A program made the position numbers and the translations under genes. The notes beneath the pieces were generated by a model, which ran no database searches, was not told where the DNA came from, and saw only the letters and a program-made list of their open reading frames with translations. Shown in pieces: positions 24,446 to 33,273 of a stretch of DNA of 37,232 bases. Numbering within the stretch: the first letter of the stretch is position 1; the number at the start of each line of letters is the position of its first letter. This DNA is from Chloroflexota bacterium (GTDB taxonomy: Bacteria; Chloroflexota; Chloroflexia; Chloroflexales; Roseiflexaceae): the NCBI GenBank assembly GCA_018969485.1, contig JAGWYG010000025.1, positions 1 to 37,232 on the forward strand, read 5' to 3'.

Positions 24446-25759
24446 ATGTCATCACCCGCACCGGCGCAGGTCATTCAGCTCAACTGTCCGGCGTGCCGTG
24501 CACCGATGCGTGCGCGCCTGTTCACGGTCATCGATGCGGCGAGCCAGCCCGAGCTCAAGCAGGCGCTGATCACTGAACAGCTCAATCTGGCGATCTGCCA
24601 GTCGTGTGGCAATCCTGTCGCGCTGGCGGCGCCGCTGATCTATCACGATCACGAGAAGCGGCTGTATCTGGTCCACTTTCCGACGCAGCTGAACGCCCGC
24701 CCCGAGGATCAGCAGCGCTTCATCGGCGATGTCACCGCGCGCCTGATGCGCGCCCTGCCGGCAGACGCGCACCGGGCGCATCTGCTCGCACCGCGTCACT
24801 TCCTCACCATCGAGGCGCTGGTCGATGTCATCCTCGAAGGCGATGGCATCACGCGCGAGATGCTCCAGGCGCAGCAACGCACATTCACCATGCTCACCGC
24901 CCTGCTCGGCGCGCTCGAGCGCGACGTGAACGAGTTCGAGCAGCTCGTGCTCGCCGACCCCGCCGCGTTCGATGAGTCGTTTTTTGCCACGCTCGATGCG
25001 CTCTATCGCGCCAACGACGCCGCCGGCCGCAGCGATGCGACGACGCTGCTGAACGAACTGCGCGGCCGCCTCGAGGCGCTGCTGGCCGGCGCCGCGATGC
25101 GTGCCGAGCCCGTCGATGAGGCGTTGCTTGCACAGTTGCTCGCTGTCGACGACGCCGGGCTCGAGGCGCTGGTGCGGCAGCACCGCGAAGCGATCGGCTA
25201 CGAGATGGTGCTGGCGATCGGCATGCGCATCGATGACGCGCTCAATGCCGACGAGCATGGTGCGGCCAGCCAGCTCGAGGCGCGACGCGATGCGCTGATT
25301 GCCATCATCGAGCGCCTCGATCAGGAACTTCAGGCGCAGCTCGAGGCGGCCGCCAACCTGCTGCGCGAGGTCATCGTCGCCGATGATCTGTCTGCCGTGC
25401 TGCGCGATCATCTCGCGCAACTCGACGACGCCTTCACGACGGTGATCGAGGCGAACCTCGACAACGCCCGCCGTGCCCGCCGCGATGACATCGTCGAACG
25501 GCTCGAGGCCATCCGCACGACTGCGCAGCAAGTGCGCGATGAGGCGCTCACGCCTGAGGAGCGGTTCATCCGCGAGTTGCTCGCCGCCGAGACGCCCCAG
25601 GCGGCCACCCGGCGGTTGCGACAGAGCCCGGCACAGATCACGACGGCGCTGGTGCGACGCATGAACGAGCTCGCGGATACGCTCGCCGGGCAGGGGAAGA
25701 CCGACGAGGCTGATCTGGTGCGCCGGCTGGCGCGCGAGGCTGGTGCGATGCTCTTCTGA
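24446..25759 (+). CDS. CpXC domain protein
   Basis: This 437-aa soluble protein has an N-terminal CpXC domain (about residues 10-130) with two CPxC-like knuckles, CPACRAPM and CQSCGNPV, likely a zinc site, followed by IYHDHEKRLYLVHFP. The rest (about 135-437) is predicted all-helical and rich in Glu, Leu, Ala and Arg, consistent with coiled coils. CpXC proteins are conserved with unknown function and are common in Chloroflexota. The start has GGAGGC seven bases upstream. It lies between an SDR gene and inorganic pyrophosphatase, each with its own promoter, so context says little. Confidence 0.86.
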   Translation: MSSPAPAQVIQLNCPACRAPMRARLFTVIDAASQPELKQALITEQLNLAICQSCGNPVALAAPLIYHDHEKRLYLVHFPTQLNARPEDQQRFIGDVTARLMRALPADAHRAHLLAPRHFLTIEALVDVILEGDGITREMLQAQQRTFTMLTALLGALERDVNEFEQLVLADPAAFDESFFATLDALYRANDAAGRSDATTLLNELRGRLEALLAGAAMRAEPVDEALLAQLLAVDDAGLEALVRQHREAIGYEMVLAIGMRIDDALNADEHGAASQLEARRDALIAIIERLDQELQAQLEAAANLLREVIVADDLSAVLRDHLAQLDDAFTTVIEANLDNARRARRDDIVERLEAIRTTAQQVRDEALTPEERFIRELLAAETPQAATRRLRQSPAQITTALVRRMNELADTLAGQGKTDEADLVRRLAREAGAMLF

Positions 25760-25787
25760 GCGGCGTCCGGGTGCGCTGGCCCGCGCA

Positions 25788-25796
25788 TGCTATAAT
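25788..25796 (+). promoter_or_regulatory. Extended -10 of ppa
   Basis: TGC followed by a consensus TATAAT (25791-25796) lies about 42 bases before the ppa ATG. No clear -35 is seen. Confidence 0.58.
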
Positions 25797-25837
25797 ACGT
25801 CAGGTGGTTCCGCCGCACACGATGAGGCAACGACGCG

Positions 25838-26386
25838 ATGAATCTGTGGCATGACCTTGATCCCGGGCCGAGCGTCCCCGATGTCATCAATGTGGTCGTC
25901 GAGATCCCGAAGGGGTCGCGTAACAAGTACGAGTTCCACAAGGAATCCGGGGCGTTCAAGCTCGATCGCGTGTTGTATTCGGCCGTCCACTATCCGGGCG
26001 ATTACGGCTTCATCCCGCGCACCTACTACGACGACCATGACCCCTTCGATGTCCTGGTGATGACCAACCTGCCGACATTCACCGGCTGCATCGTCGAGGC
26101 ACGCCCGATTGGCATGTTTCGCATGACTGATCGCGGCGAGGCCGATGACAAGGTGCTCGCGGTGTTGCACTACGATCCGTTCTTCGCCGACTATGCCAGC
26201 TACACGGAGTTGCCGGCGCACTACATCCGCGAAGTCGAGCATTTCTTCAAGGTGTACAAGGATCTCGAGGGTGCTCGTGTCGAGCCGATCGGCTGGGAGG
26301 ATGCCGAGCAGGCGCGCGATCGCATCCGCTTCGCCGTCGACAACTACTGGGATATGCGTGCCGGCCGGCTGGCGCGCCGTCGCTGA
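25838..26386 (+). CDS. ppa: Inorganic pyrophosphatase, family I
   Basis: This enzyme hydrolyses pyrophosphate to two phosphates and so drives biosynthetic reactions, including ADP-glucose synthesis. It is 182 aa, usual for bacterial family I. Visible features are VVVEIPKGSRNKYE (about residues 20-33), YPGDYGFIPRTYYDDHDPFDVLVM with three metal-binding Asp, EADDKVLAV, and the C-terminal HFFKVYKDLEG. In the signature DxDPxDVLV the second residue is His, where Gly, Ser, Asp or Asn is usual. The ribosome binding site is weak. The NUDIX gene begins immediately after the stop, with no gap. Confidence 0.94.
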   Translation: MNLWHDLDPGPSVPDVINVVVEIPKGSRNKYEFHKESGAFKLDRVLYSAVHYPGDYGFIPRTYYDDHDPFDVLVMTNLPTFTGCIVEARPIGMFRMTDRGEADDKVLAVLHYDPFFADYASYTELPAHYIREVEHFFKVYKDLEGARVEPIGWEDAEQARDRIRFAVDNYWDMRAGRLARRR

Positions 26387-26857
26387 ATGCATGCGGCGCA
26401 AGCGATGACACGGGACGGACAGGATCAGTTGGTGCAGCGGGTGGCGTATTCGGCCGGTGGCGTGATCTATCGGCGCGTCGCGGGCGGGATCGAGGTGGCG
26501 CTGATCGCGACTCACGCGGCACGGCGCTGGGGTCTGCCGAAGGGGCATGTGCAGCGCGGTGAGCGTGCCGAGGATGCGGCCATCCGCGAGATCGCTGAGG
26601 AGACCGGGCTGCGTGGGGCGGTGGTCTGCCACCTGACGACGATCGAGTACTGGTTTCGCGTCGGCGGGACGCGCATTCATAAATATGTCGACCTCTTCCT
26701 GGTGCAATACACCGACGGCGTGCTGGTGCCGCAGATCACCGAAGTCGATGATGTCCGGTGGATCCCGCTGCCGCAGGCGATGCTGATGGTGAGTTTCCCG
26801 CGCGAGCGCGATGCGCTCGATCAGGTGCGAATCCTACTCGAGGCTGGCATGGGCTGA
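26387..26857 (+). CDS. NUDIX hydrolase
   Basis: This is a Mg2+-dependent pyrophosphohydrolase of the NUDIX family (156 aa), which would cleave a nucleoside diphosphate linked to some moiety. The Nudix box is intact: G(x5)E(x7)REIAEETGL, in GHVQRGERAED to TGLRG (about residues 53-77). The sequence WGLPKGHVQRGE and the length resemble diadenosine polyphosphate hydrolase-like proteins, but the substrate is uncertain. The start ATG 26387 directly follows the ppa stop (TGA-ATG); ATG 26405 is an alternative. No ribosome binding site is apparent, so translation probably depends on coupling to ppa. Confidence 0.9.
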   Translation: MHAAQAMTRDGQDQLVQRVAYSAGGVIYRRVAGGIEVALIATHAARRWGLPKGHVQRGERAEDAAIREIAEETGLRGAVVCHLTTIEYWFRVGGTRIHKYVDLFLVQYTDGVLVPQITEVDDVRWIPLPQAMLMVSFPRERDALDQVRILLEAGMG

Positions 26858-26886
26858 TGCCGTTCGGCACGGCGACCGGGCTGGCG

Positions 26887-27726
26887 TCAGCCGCTGATGG
26901 TGCGACGTGCGCGCCGCAGCCATTCGGCGCGCGCCGCCGGGATGCTGGCGACGCGCACGAGCAGGTGGGCGATGCGGGCGAGCGCTGCCGCATGCAGCAG
27001 CGCCGGGTCGGGCATGGCATCGGCGTACTGGCGCCAGAAGTGCGCCGCTTCACCGGCGGCGACCTGGCGAAACCGCAGTGTCCAGGCGATCCATCCCAGG
27101 TCGAGCAGCGGATCACCCCAGCCAGCCCACTCCCAGTCCACGAGTGCTGCGGCGTCGGGATGCCACACCAGGTTGTGGAGCCCGGCGTCGCCGTGCACCA
27201 GCCGGCGGCGCTGGGGCAGCATGGCGCATGCAGCATCGAACTGCGCCAGCAGCGTGGCCGCATCGGGCTCGCCGGCCAGCGCGGCAGCCAGCGCGTCGTG
27301 CGGCACCGCGATCGGCGCCAGCGGCGCGTCGTGGGGATCGGCGGCGACGGCGTGTATGCGCGTCATGATTGCGCCGAGCCGCGCCAACGCCGCACAGCGC
27401 TGCGCCGGTGGCGCCTGGTAGAGCGTCACGCCCGCCTGCCCGGGCAGCCGGCCGGTGAGCAGGACGGTGGTGCCGGCGTCCTCGAGCAGCGCCAGCGGGC
27501 GCGGCGCCGGCAACGCGGCGGCGGTCGCCAGCGTCAGGGCTGCAGCTTCGCGGCGGATGTCCTCGCGGCGTGCGGTGATCGTGCCGGCTTTCGCCACGTA
27601 CGGCACGCCATCGATGCTGACGACCAGCGTGGTATGCGAAAAACCGCCGAGCGTGTCGGCGAGGAGTGCGACTGTGGCGTCGGGATGCCGGTTGCGTAGC
27701 CATTCCAGGAGTGTCGATGAATCCAT
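26887..27726 (-). CDS. Aminoglycoside phosphotransferase-family kinase
   Basis: This is a small-molecule kinase of the APH/choline kinase fold (279 aa). Visible features are an N-lobe Lys in VPYVAKAG (about residue 45), the Brenner-type catalytic motif LVHGDAGLHNLVW (about 174-186), and the metal-binding DWEWAGWGDPLLDLGW (about 195). The family covers antibiotic phosphotransferases, choline and homoserine kinases and fructosamine kinases, so resistance is not implied. The ribosome binding site is weak. It converges with the NUDIX gene; its promoter upstream has both -35 and -10 boxes. Confidence 0.87.
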   Translation of the reverse strand: MDSSTLLEWLRNRHPDATVALLADTLGGFSHTTLVVSIDGVPYVAKAGTITARREDIRREAAALTLATAAALPAPRPLALLEDAGTTVLLTGRLPGQAGVTLYQAPPAQRCAALARLGAIMTRIHAVAADPHDAPLAPIAVPHDALAAALAGEPDAATLLAQFDAACAMLPQRRRLVHGDAGLHNLVWHPDAAALVDWEWAGWGDPLLDLGWIAWTLRFRQVAAGEAAHFWRQYADAMPDPALLHAAALARIAHLLVRVASIPAARAEWLRRARRTISG

Positions 27727-27810
27727 CAGCGTCGCCTGTCAGCGGTGCGGGCCGCCATGGCACTCGCGGCAGTGGCGCGTCGGGCAGGCCCGCGGTGCAG
27801 CGCGGTGGCG

Positions 27811-27839
27811 ACTGTACCACACTTCCAGCCGGTCGCCAA
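27811..27839 (-). promoter_or_regulatory. Promoter of the APH-family kinase
   Basis: On the minus strand TTGGCG (27839-27834) and TACAGT (27816-27811) are separated by exactly 17 bases, and TGG precedes the -10, so this is both a -35/-10 and an extended -10 promoter. Transcription would start near 27804, giving a leader of about 80 bases. Confidence 0.6.
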
Positions 27840-28327
27840 CTGCCTGGCGGCGATGTGCCAGCGACGGCCTCGGCGGTGCGCCGGTGGTTGTGGGCCCGGG
27901 CCGCACCAGGCGTGTCAGCTGGCACATGGCTCATGTCGGCGCCCCACCACGCGGCGGCGCCGTCGGACCGTGGGGCGCGCGGCGCCCGCGCGGTGATCGC
28001 GCGGGGCGCGTTGCGCCGGGTGGACAGCGCGTGGCGCATGTGTTGCGCCGTCACGCATCACACCAGCCGACGTTCCAGCGCAGCCGGTGCAGCCACCCTG
28101 CTCGCCTGCGTCGCACCGGCATACCCGTCGGCAGGCCGGCGGGCATGGGTCAGCCAGCATCATGCCGTGGCACGCCTGCGCCTCCGGCAACCGAGCGCAG
28201 CCGATCAGCGACGATCCATCGATCGGCGGTGCCGGGTGCCTGACGGGATCGTGCCCGATCGACCCGGCCGCCAGCGCATGGCGCACCCGATGCCTGATCG
28301 ATCCGGCGGGTGCTGCGTGATTCCACG
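27840..28327. other. GC-rich divergent gap
   Basis: I see no supported gene, RNA or repeat here. Open frames on both strands are low-complexity Arg/Ala/Pro sequences without ribosome binding sites. A promoter for the GNAT gene to the right is expected but not recognisable. Confidence 0.45.
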
Positions 28328-29190
28328 ATGATCACCATCGCCCGCCTCGCCGCGCCGCTCGGCCTTGAGCGCGCGCTCGCCGCGCACCTCGCCCGCGATC
28401 GCGACACCAACCGCATCCTGGCCGGTGCCAGCGCAGCGCGTGCGCCGCGGGCGTGGCTCCTGGCGTGCGCCGCGGCGACGGTCGTCGGCGCCATCTACCT
28501 GCCGCACCACGGCCCGGCACTCTGGTCGGCGATGAGTCGCGCCGCCGCCCTGCAACTGGCTGCCCGGTGGCAGCAGCACACGTCACACGCCGCCTGCCTG
28601 GTGCCCCCGACATCGCCGACATCCTCGCGGCAACCGGCAGCGGCGCCGTGAGCACCACCCGGCTCGCGGTCCTGGTCGTCACAACAACGCCTGCGGCGGC
28701 CGGTCCTGGTCTGCTGCGGCGCGCCACACATGCCGACCGGCCCTGGCTGCCCGCATGGTTCCTCGACTATCAGCGCGCCACTGGCGGTGGCGACCAGGCC
28801 AGCGCCGCCGCCGCATTCCAGCGCTGGGTCACCGGCGCTGATCGCACGCTGTATCTCTGGGAGCCCGATGGCATTCCGCGGGCGATGGTCGGCCATGGCC
28901 TGCCCGGCCCGTATGGTGTGCGCATCGCCGCAGTGTACGTGCCACCTGCGGAGCGCCGACGCGGGCATGCCGCTGCTGCCGTGGCACAGGTGTGCCGGCG
29001 GCTCGCTGCCGGCGGGCACGCACCGTGGTATCTGCTCGTCGACATCGACGACATCGCCGCGTGGCGGCTCTACCACCGCCTCGGTTTCGTCGCCGCTGGC
29101 GATGACCGCCGGGGGCGCGTGGCCATGCGGCGCAGCAACCATCGCACATCGCGTGGCGCGCGCGCCATCACCGCGGCGCCGGTGTGGTAG
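28328..29190 (+). pseudogene. GNAT acetyltransferase split by a one-base frameshift
   Basis: This is an acetyl-CoA-dependent N-acetyltransferase whose reading frame is broken. The first part (ATG 28328 to about 28608) reads ITIARLAAPLGLERALAAHL through WLLACAAATVVGAIYLPH to HAACLV. The remainder, in another frame, reads DIADILAATGSG, LLRRATHADRPWLPAWF, and the GNAT core VYVPPAERRRGHAAAAVAQV, YLLVDIDDIAAWRLYHRLGF. Adding one C to the C5 run at 28604-28608 joins the frames as ACLVPPDIADILAATG, giving about 287 aa. The breakage is therefore a single-base loss, either real or a sequencing error. The C-terminal half is also open alone from 28453 but lacks a sensible N-terminus. Confidence 0.75.
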
Positions 29191-29193
29191 GAT
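29185..29193 (+). promoter_or_regulatory. Extended -10 of the crotonase-his-glg operon
   Basis: TGG followed by TAGGAT lies about 33 bases before ATG 29226. No clear -35 box is seen. It overlaps the end of the GNAT gene. Confidence 0.42.
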
Positions 29194-29225
29194 GGGCCAT
29201 GACGATCTGAAGGGAGTGCAACCAC

Positions 29226-30002
29226 ATGACGGTGCGGGTAGAGCGCGATGGCACCATCGTGACAGTGACGATCGAGCGGCCAGCGGTGCGCAATGCGCTC
29301 GACCCGGCGACGATCGACCGCCTGATCGCGGTCTTCGACGAACTCGGCAGCGATCCGCATGCGCGCGCCATCGTCCTGACCGGTGCCGGTGACACCTTCT
29401 GTGCCGGCGGCGACCTGCAGTGGATGCGCGACTCGCTCGTCCTCGACGATGCCGCCAACCATGCCGATCTCCAGCGCCTCGCCATCTTGTTCGAGCGCGT
29501 CTGGCGCTGTCCCCGGCCGCTCATCGGGCGCGTCAATGGCGTCGCCATCGGCGCCGGCGCCGCGCTGGTCGCCTGCTGTGATCTCGCCGTCGCAGCCGAT
29601 CACAGTCGCATCGGCTTCAGCGAGGTGCGCATCGGGCTGGTTCCGGCGATCTTCGCGCGCTTCGTCGTGCCCAAGATCGGCGTCGGCCACGCCCGCGCGC
29701 TCTTCGTCAGCGGCGAATGGATCACGCCCGAGCGCGCCTTCGAGATCGGCCTGGTGCATGCGGTCGTCGCCCGCAGCGATCTCGATCAGACGGTTCGTGA
29801 TCTGGCGCGCCGCTGCCTGGCTGGTGCGCCCGGCGCGATCGCGACCACCAAGCGATTGCTCGACATGCTCGCCGGCGATGATCCGACCGCTGCCGCGGCG
29901 ACGCTGACGACGCTGGCCGACGTCCGACGCGGCAGCGAAGCGCAGGCCGGCATGCAGGCCTTTTTTGCCCGCCGCCCGCCACCATGGATTGAGAAGGGCT
30001 GA
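29226..30002 (+). CDS. Enoyl-CoA hydratase/isomerase (crotonase) family
   Basis: This crotonase-fold enzyme acts on an acyl-CoA thioester and is 258 aa, the usual length. Visible features are the N-terminal [12 protein letters not shown], the oxyanion-hole segment [10 protein letters not shown] (about residues 58-67), [19 protein letters not shown], and [14 protein letters not shown] with one conserved catalytic Glu. The position of the second hydratase Glu is not evident, so it may be an isomerase or a methylglutaconyl-CoA hydratase-like enzyme. GGGAG lies nine bases before the ATG. hisC begins two bases after the stop, so the two are co-transcribed, though their pathways are not obviously linked. 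Confidence 0.89.
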   Translation: MTVRVERDGTIVTVTIERPAVRNALDPATIDRLIAVFDELGSDPHARAIVLTGAGDTFCAGGDLQWMRDSLVLDDAANHADLQRLAILFERVWRCPRPLIGRVNGVAIGAGAALVACCDLAVAADHSRIGFSEVRIGLVPAIFARFVVPKIGVGHARALFVSGEWITPERAFEIGLVHAVVARSDLDQTVRDLARRCLAGAPGAIATTKRLLDMLAGDDPTAAAATLTTLADVRRGSEAQAGMQAFFARRPPPWIEKG

Positions 30003-30004
30003 AC

Positions 30005-31129
30005 ATGTCGCTCACCCCGTTCCTGCGCGCCGACATCGACGCGCTCGAGGCGTACGCGCCGATCATGCCGCTCGATGTGCTGGCGGCGCGCCTCGGCATG
30101 CCGGCCGGGCATCTCGTCAAGCTCGACGCCAACGAGAATCCGTATGGCCCCTCGGCCGCGGTGCTGGAGGCCCTCGCCGAGTTGACTGGCCCGGCGGGCG
30201 CGCTGCGCAACGCTATCTACCCCGATCCCGAGAGCGGCGCGCTGCGCGAGGCGCTGGCACAGTACACCGGGCAGCCAGCCACGCGCATCGTCTGTGGCGC
30301 CGGCTCCGATGAACTGATCGACCTGACGATGCGGCTGTGCCTGACGCCCGGCGACGTCATGCTCGATTGTCCGCCGACGTTTGGCGTCTACGCCTTCGAT
30401 GCGGCACTGTATGGTGCGCGCGTCGTCGAGGTGCCACGTGATGCGGCATTCGATATCGATGTCGCGGCGATCGAGGCGGCCGCGCGGCAGTGGCAGGCGC
30501 GCCTGCTGTTTCTGCCCGCACCCAACAACCCCACCGGCAATCCGCTGGCGCGCGCGGCGATCCTGCGGTTGCTCGAGCTCCCGCTGCTGCTGGTGATCGA
30601 CGAAGCGTACTATGAATTCGCTGGCGAGACCGTCGCCGATCTCGTCGCCGATCATCCCAATCTGGTGGTGCTGCGCACCTTCAGCAAGTGGGCCGGGCTC
30701 GCCGGGCTGCGCGTCGGCTATGGCATCTGGCACGACTCGGTGGTCCGGCATCTGTGGAAGATCAAGCAGCCGTATAATGTCAACGTTGCCGCGCAGATCG
30801 CGGCCGTCGCCGCCCTGGGCGATCTCGGGCACCAGCGCTGGTGCGTCGCCCGGATCACCGCCGAGCGCGAACGCATGCGCACCGCGCTCGCCAGCATTGC
30901 TGGCCTGACGCCGCTGCCGAGTGCGGCCAACTTTCTGTTATGTCGCGTTTCAGCTGATGCATCGACCACGGCCGCGGCGCGTGCCGCCGGGCTGCGCGAT
31001 GGTCTGATGCGCCGTGGGATCCTGGTACGCTACTTCCGAAAGCCGCGGCTCGACGATCACATCCGCATCACGATCGGCACCCCGGAGCAGAATGACCGCG
31101 TGCTCGGCGCGCTGCGCGAGCTGGCCTGA
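30005..31129 (+). CDS. hisC: Histidinol-phosphate aminotransferase
   Basis: This PLP enzyme converts imidazole-acetol phosphate and glutamate to histidinol phosphate, a late histidine-synthesis step. It is 374 aa, typical. Visible features are [12 protein letters not shown] near the N-terminus, [45 protein letters not shown], and the Schiff-base Lys228 in [16 protein letters not shown]. The start overlaps the end of the crotonase gene region (two-base gap). A probable histidinol-phosphatase follows after ten bases, which supports the histidine assignment over other class I aminotransferases. Confidence 0.92.
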   Translation: MSLTPFLRADIDALEAYAPIMPLDVLAARLGMPAGHLVKLDANENPYGPSAAVLEALAELTGPAGALRNAIYPDPESGALREALAQYTGQPATRIVCGAGSDELIDLTMRLCLTPGDVMLDCPPTFGVYAFDAALYGARVVEVPRDAAFDIDVAAIEAAARQWQARLLFLPAPNNPTGNPLARAAILRLLELPLLLVIDEAYYEFAGETVADLVADHPNLVVLRTFSKWAGLAGLRVGYGIWHDSVVRHLWKIKQPYNVNVAAQIAAVAALGDLGHQRWCVARITAERERMRTALASIAGLTPLPSAANFLLCRVSADASTTAAARAAGLRDGLMRRGILVRYFRKPRLDDHIRITIGTPEQNDRVLGALRELA

Positions 31130-31139
31130 CGGAGGAGTG

Positions 31140-31913
31140 ATGGCTGCCGAGACCCTCGACGCCCTGCGGACATTCGCCTGCGAGCTCGCCTGGCTTGCCG
31201 GGCGCGTGACCCTGCGCTATTTCCAGACCGGCGTCGTGCCGGATACCAAGGCCGATGATACGCCGGTGACCATCGCCGATCGCGAAGCCGAGCGTCTGAT
31301 GCGCGAGCTGATCGCCGCGCGCTACCCGCACCACAGCATCCTGGGCGAGGAAGAGGGCGAGACCAATCCCGGCGCGTCACATCGCTGGATCCTCGACCCG
31401 ATCGATGGCACCAAGGCGTTCATCTACGGCGTTCCGCTGTATGGCGTGCTGGTCGGGCTCGAGCGCGAGGGTCTGCCGGTCGTCGGGGCGGTCAATCTGC
31501 CGGCGCTCGGCGAGTTTCTCAGCGCCGCGCACGGGCAGGGCTGCCTGTGGAACGGTCGGCCGGCGCGCGTCTCGCATGTTGCGGCGCTGCGCGACTCGCT
31601 GTTGCTGTGCACCGAGGTGGCCGGCGTGCGCGCCCATGGGCGTGAGGCCGCCTATGAGCGCCTCGTCGCGGCGACGCGCATCCAGCGTGGCTGGAATGAC
31701 TGCTACGCCTATGTGCTCGTCGCCACCGGACGCGCCGAGGTCGTGGTCGATCCGGTGATGAGCGCCTGGGATTGCGCCGCCCTCAGCCCGCTGCTCACTG
31801 AGGCCGGGGGGACCTTCACCGACTGGCGTGGTGTGCCGACGATCCACGCCGGCGAGGCGATCGCGACCAATGGTCGGGTGCTCGATGAGGTGCTGCGCAC
31901 CGTCGCTGGCTGA
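31140..31913 (+). CDS. hisN: IMPase-family histidinol-phosphatase (probable HisN)
   Basis: This is a Mg2+-dependent phosphatase of the inositol monophosphatase family (257 aa). The metal sites are intact: GEEEG (about residue 70), [12 protein letters not shown] (about 84-95) and [12 protein letters not shown] (about 202). Several IMPase-family enzymes act on histidinol phosphate (HisN), and a position ten bases after hisC makes that the likely substrate; inositol phosphate or 3'-phosphoadenosine phosphate are alternatives. I chose ATG 31140 with GGAGGAG just upstream. glgC follows after 17 bases. Confidence 0.88.
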   Translation: MAAETLDALRTFACELAWLAGRVTLRYFQTGVVPDTKADDTPVTIADREAERLMRELIAARYPHHSILGEEEGETNPGASHRWILDPIDGTKAFIYGVPLYGVLVGLEREGLPVVGAVNLPALGEFLSAAHGQGCLWNGRPARVSHVAALRDSLLLCTEVAGVRAHGREAAYERLVAATRIQRGWNDCYAYVLVATGRAEVVVDPVMSAWDCAALSPLLTEAGGTFTDWRGVPTIHAGEAIATNGRVLDEVLRTVAG

Positions 31914-31930
31914 GTGCAGGGAGGCAGGCT

Positions 31931-33184
31931 ATGCGCGTCGTCGCGATGATCATGGCAGGTGGCGAAGGAACCCGGCTGACGGTGCTGTCGGAACAGCGGG
32001 CCAAGCCATCGGTGCCGTTTGCCGGCAAGTTCCGCATCATCGACTTTCCGCTCTCGAATTGCGTCAACTCGGGAATCTTCGATGTCGCGATCCTCACCCA
32101 GTATCGGCCGCACTCGCTGAACCACCATATCGGCAATGGCAAGCCCTGGGACCTCGATCGTGCCCGCGGTGGCGTCCAATTACTCCAGCCATACCAGGGA
32201 CGACGCGACGAGAGTTGGTATCGTGGTACGGCCGATGCGGTGCTCCAGAACCTGGCGTACATCCGCAACCACCGTGCCGATGTCGTGGTGCTGCTCTCGG
32301 GTGATCACATCTACAAGATGGATTACACCGCGATGGTTGCGTTTCATCAGCGGCAGCGTGCCGATCTCACAGTCGCGGTGATGCACGTGCCACTCGAGGA
32401 GACTGACCGCTTCGGCATCATGACGGCAGATGAGCAGTGGCGCGTGACGGCGTTCACCGAGAAGCCGAAGCAACGCGACAAGGGCACGCTCGCGAGCATG
32501 GGCATCTATGTGTTCAACGCCGATGTGCTGCAGCAGCGCCTGGCTGAGGGCGATGCAGCCACGCCACGGATCGATTTCGGCCGTCACGTCATCCCGGCGA
32601 TGATCAGCCAGGATCGCGTCTATGCCTATCCGTTCGACGGCTACTGGGTCGATGTCGGGACCATCCAGTCGTACTGGGAGACGAGCATGCAATTGCTTGA
32701 TCCGGCACACTCGCTCAACCTCTATGATCCGGCGTGGGTGATCCACACGCGCAGTGAAGAGCGTCCACCAGCCAAACTCGGCCCTCAGGCGCGCGTCGCA
32801 CACAGCATGGTCTGCAATGGCTGCATCATCCGTGGCAGCGTCGAGCGCTCGGTGCTCTCGCCCGGCGTCTATGTCTCGCCGGGCGCAGTGGTGCGCGACA
32901 GCGTGGTGATGAATGACAGCTGGATCGGGCCGGGTGCGGTCCTCGACCGGGTGATCGTCGACAAGAATGTCGTCGTCGGAGCGGGCGTCCACCTCGGCGA
33001 TGGTGATGATCTGTCGATCGTGAATGCGGTGTTTCCCGACCGCCTCGATACCGGCATCAGCGTGGTGGGCAAGGGCGCGCACATTCCCGCCGGGCTGCGC
33101 ATCGGCCGCAATGTGCTGATCAATGCCGATCGCGATGTGGAAGCATTCCCGGACCGCGAGGTGCCGTCGGGCGGGACGATCTGA
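31931..33184 (+). CDS. glgC: Glucose-1-phosphate adenylyltransferase
   Basis: This enzyme makes ADP-glucose from glucose-1-phosphate and ATP, the committing step of bacterial glycogen synthesis. It is 417 aa. Visible features are the nucleotide loop MAGGEGTRL (residues 8-16), the [17 protein letters not shown] segment with Lys25, [20 protein letters not shown], the glucose-phosphate site [20 protein letters not shown], and a C-terminal left-handed beta-helix (about 290-417). GGGAGG lies just before ATG 31931. It ends 89 bases before its degenerate paralogue. No glycogen synthase or branching enzyme is in view. Confidence 0.95.
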   Translation: MRVVAMIMAGGEGTRLTVLSEQRAKPSVPFAGKFRIIDFPLSNCVNSGIFDVAILTQYRPHSLNHHIGNGKPWDLDRARGGVQLLQPYQGRRDESWYRGTADAVLQNLAYIRNHRADVVVLLSGDHIYKMDYTAMVAFHQRQRADLTVAVMHVPLEETDRFGIMTADEQWRVTAFTEKPKQRDKGTLASMGIYVFNADVLQQRLAEGDAATPRIDFGRHVIPAMISQDRVYAYPFDGYWVDVGTIQSYWETSMQLLDPAHSLNLYDPAWVIHTRSEERPPAKLGPQARVAHSMVCNGCIIRGSVERSVLSPGVYVSPGAVVRDSVVMNDSWIGPGAVLDRVIVDKNVVVGAGVHLGDGDDLSIVNAVFPDRLDTGISVVGKGAHIPAGLRIGRNVLINADRDVEAFPDREVPSGGTI

Positions 33185-33273
33185 TCGTGGTCGTCGGCAT
33201 CGGGCGCCTGCCGTCCGCCGGGCGCCGAAGCCGGTGAAACAGCCTGTGGTACATGCCCAGAGGAGGCAAGCCG

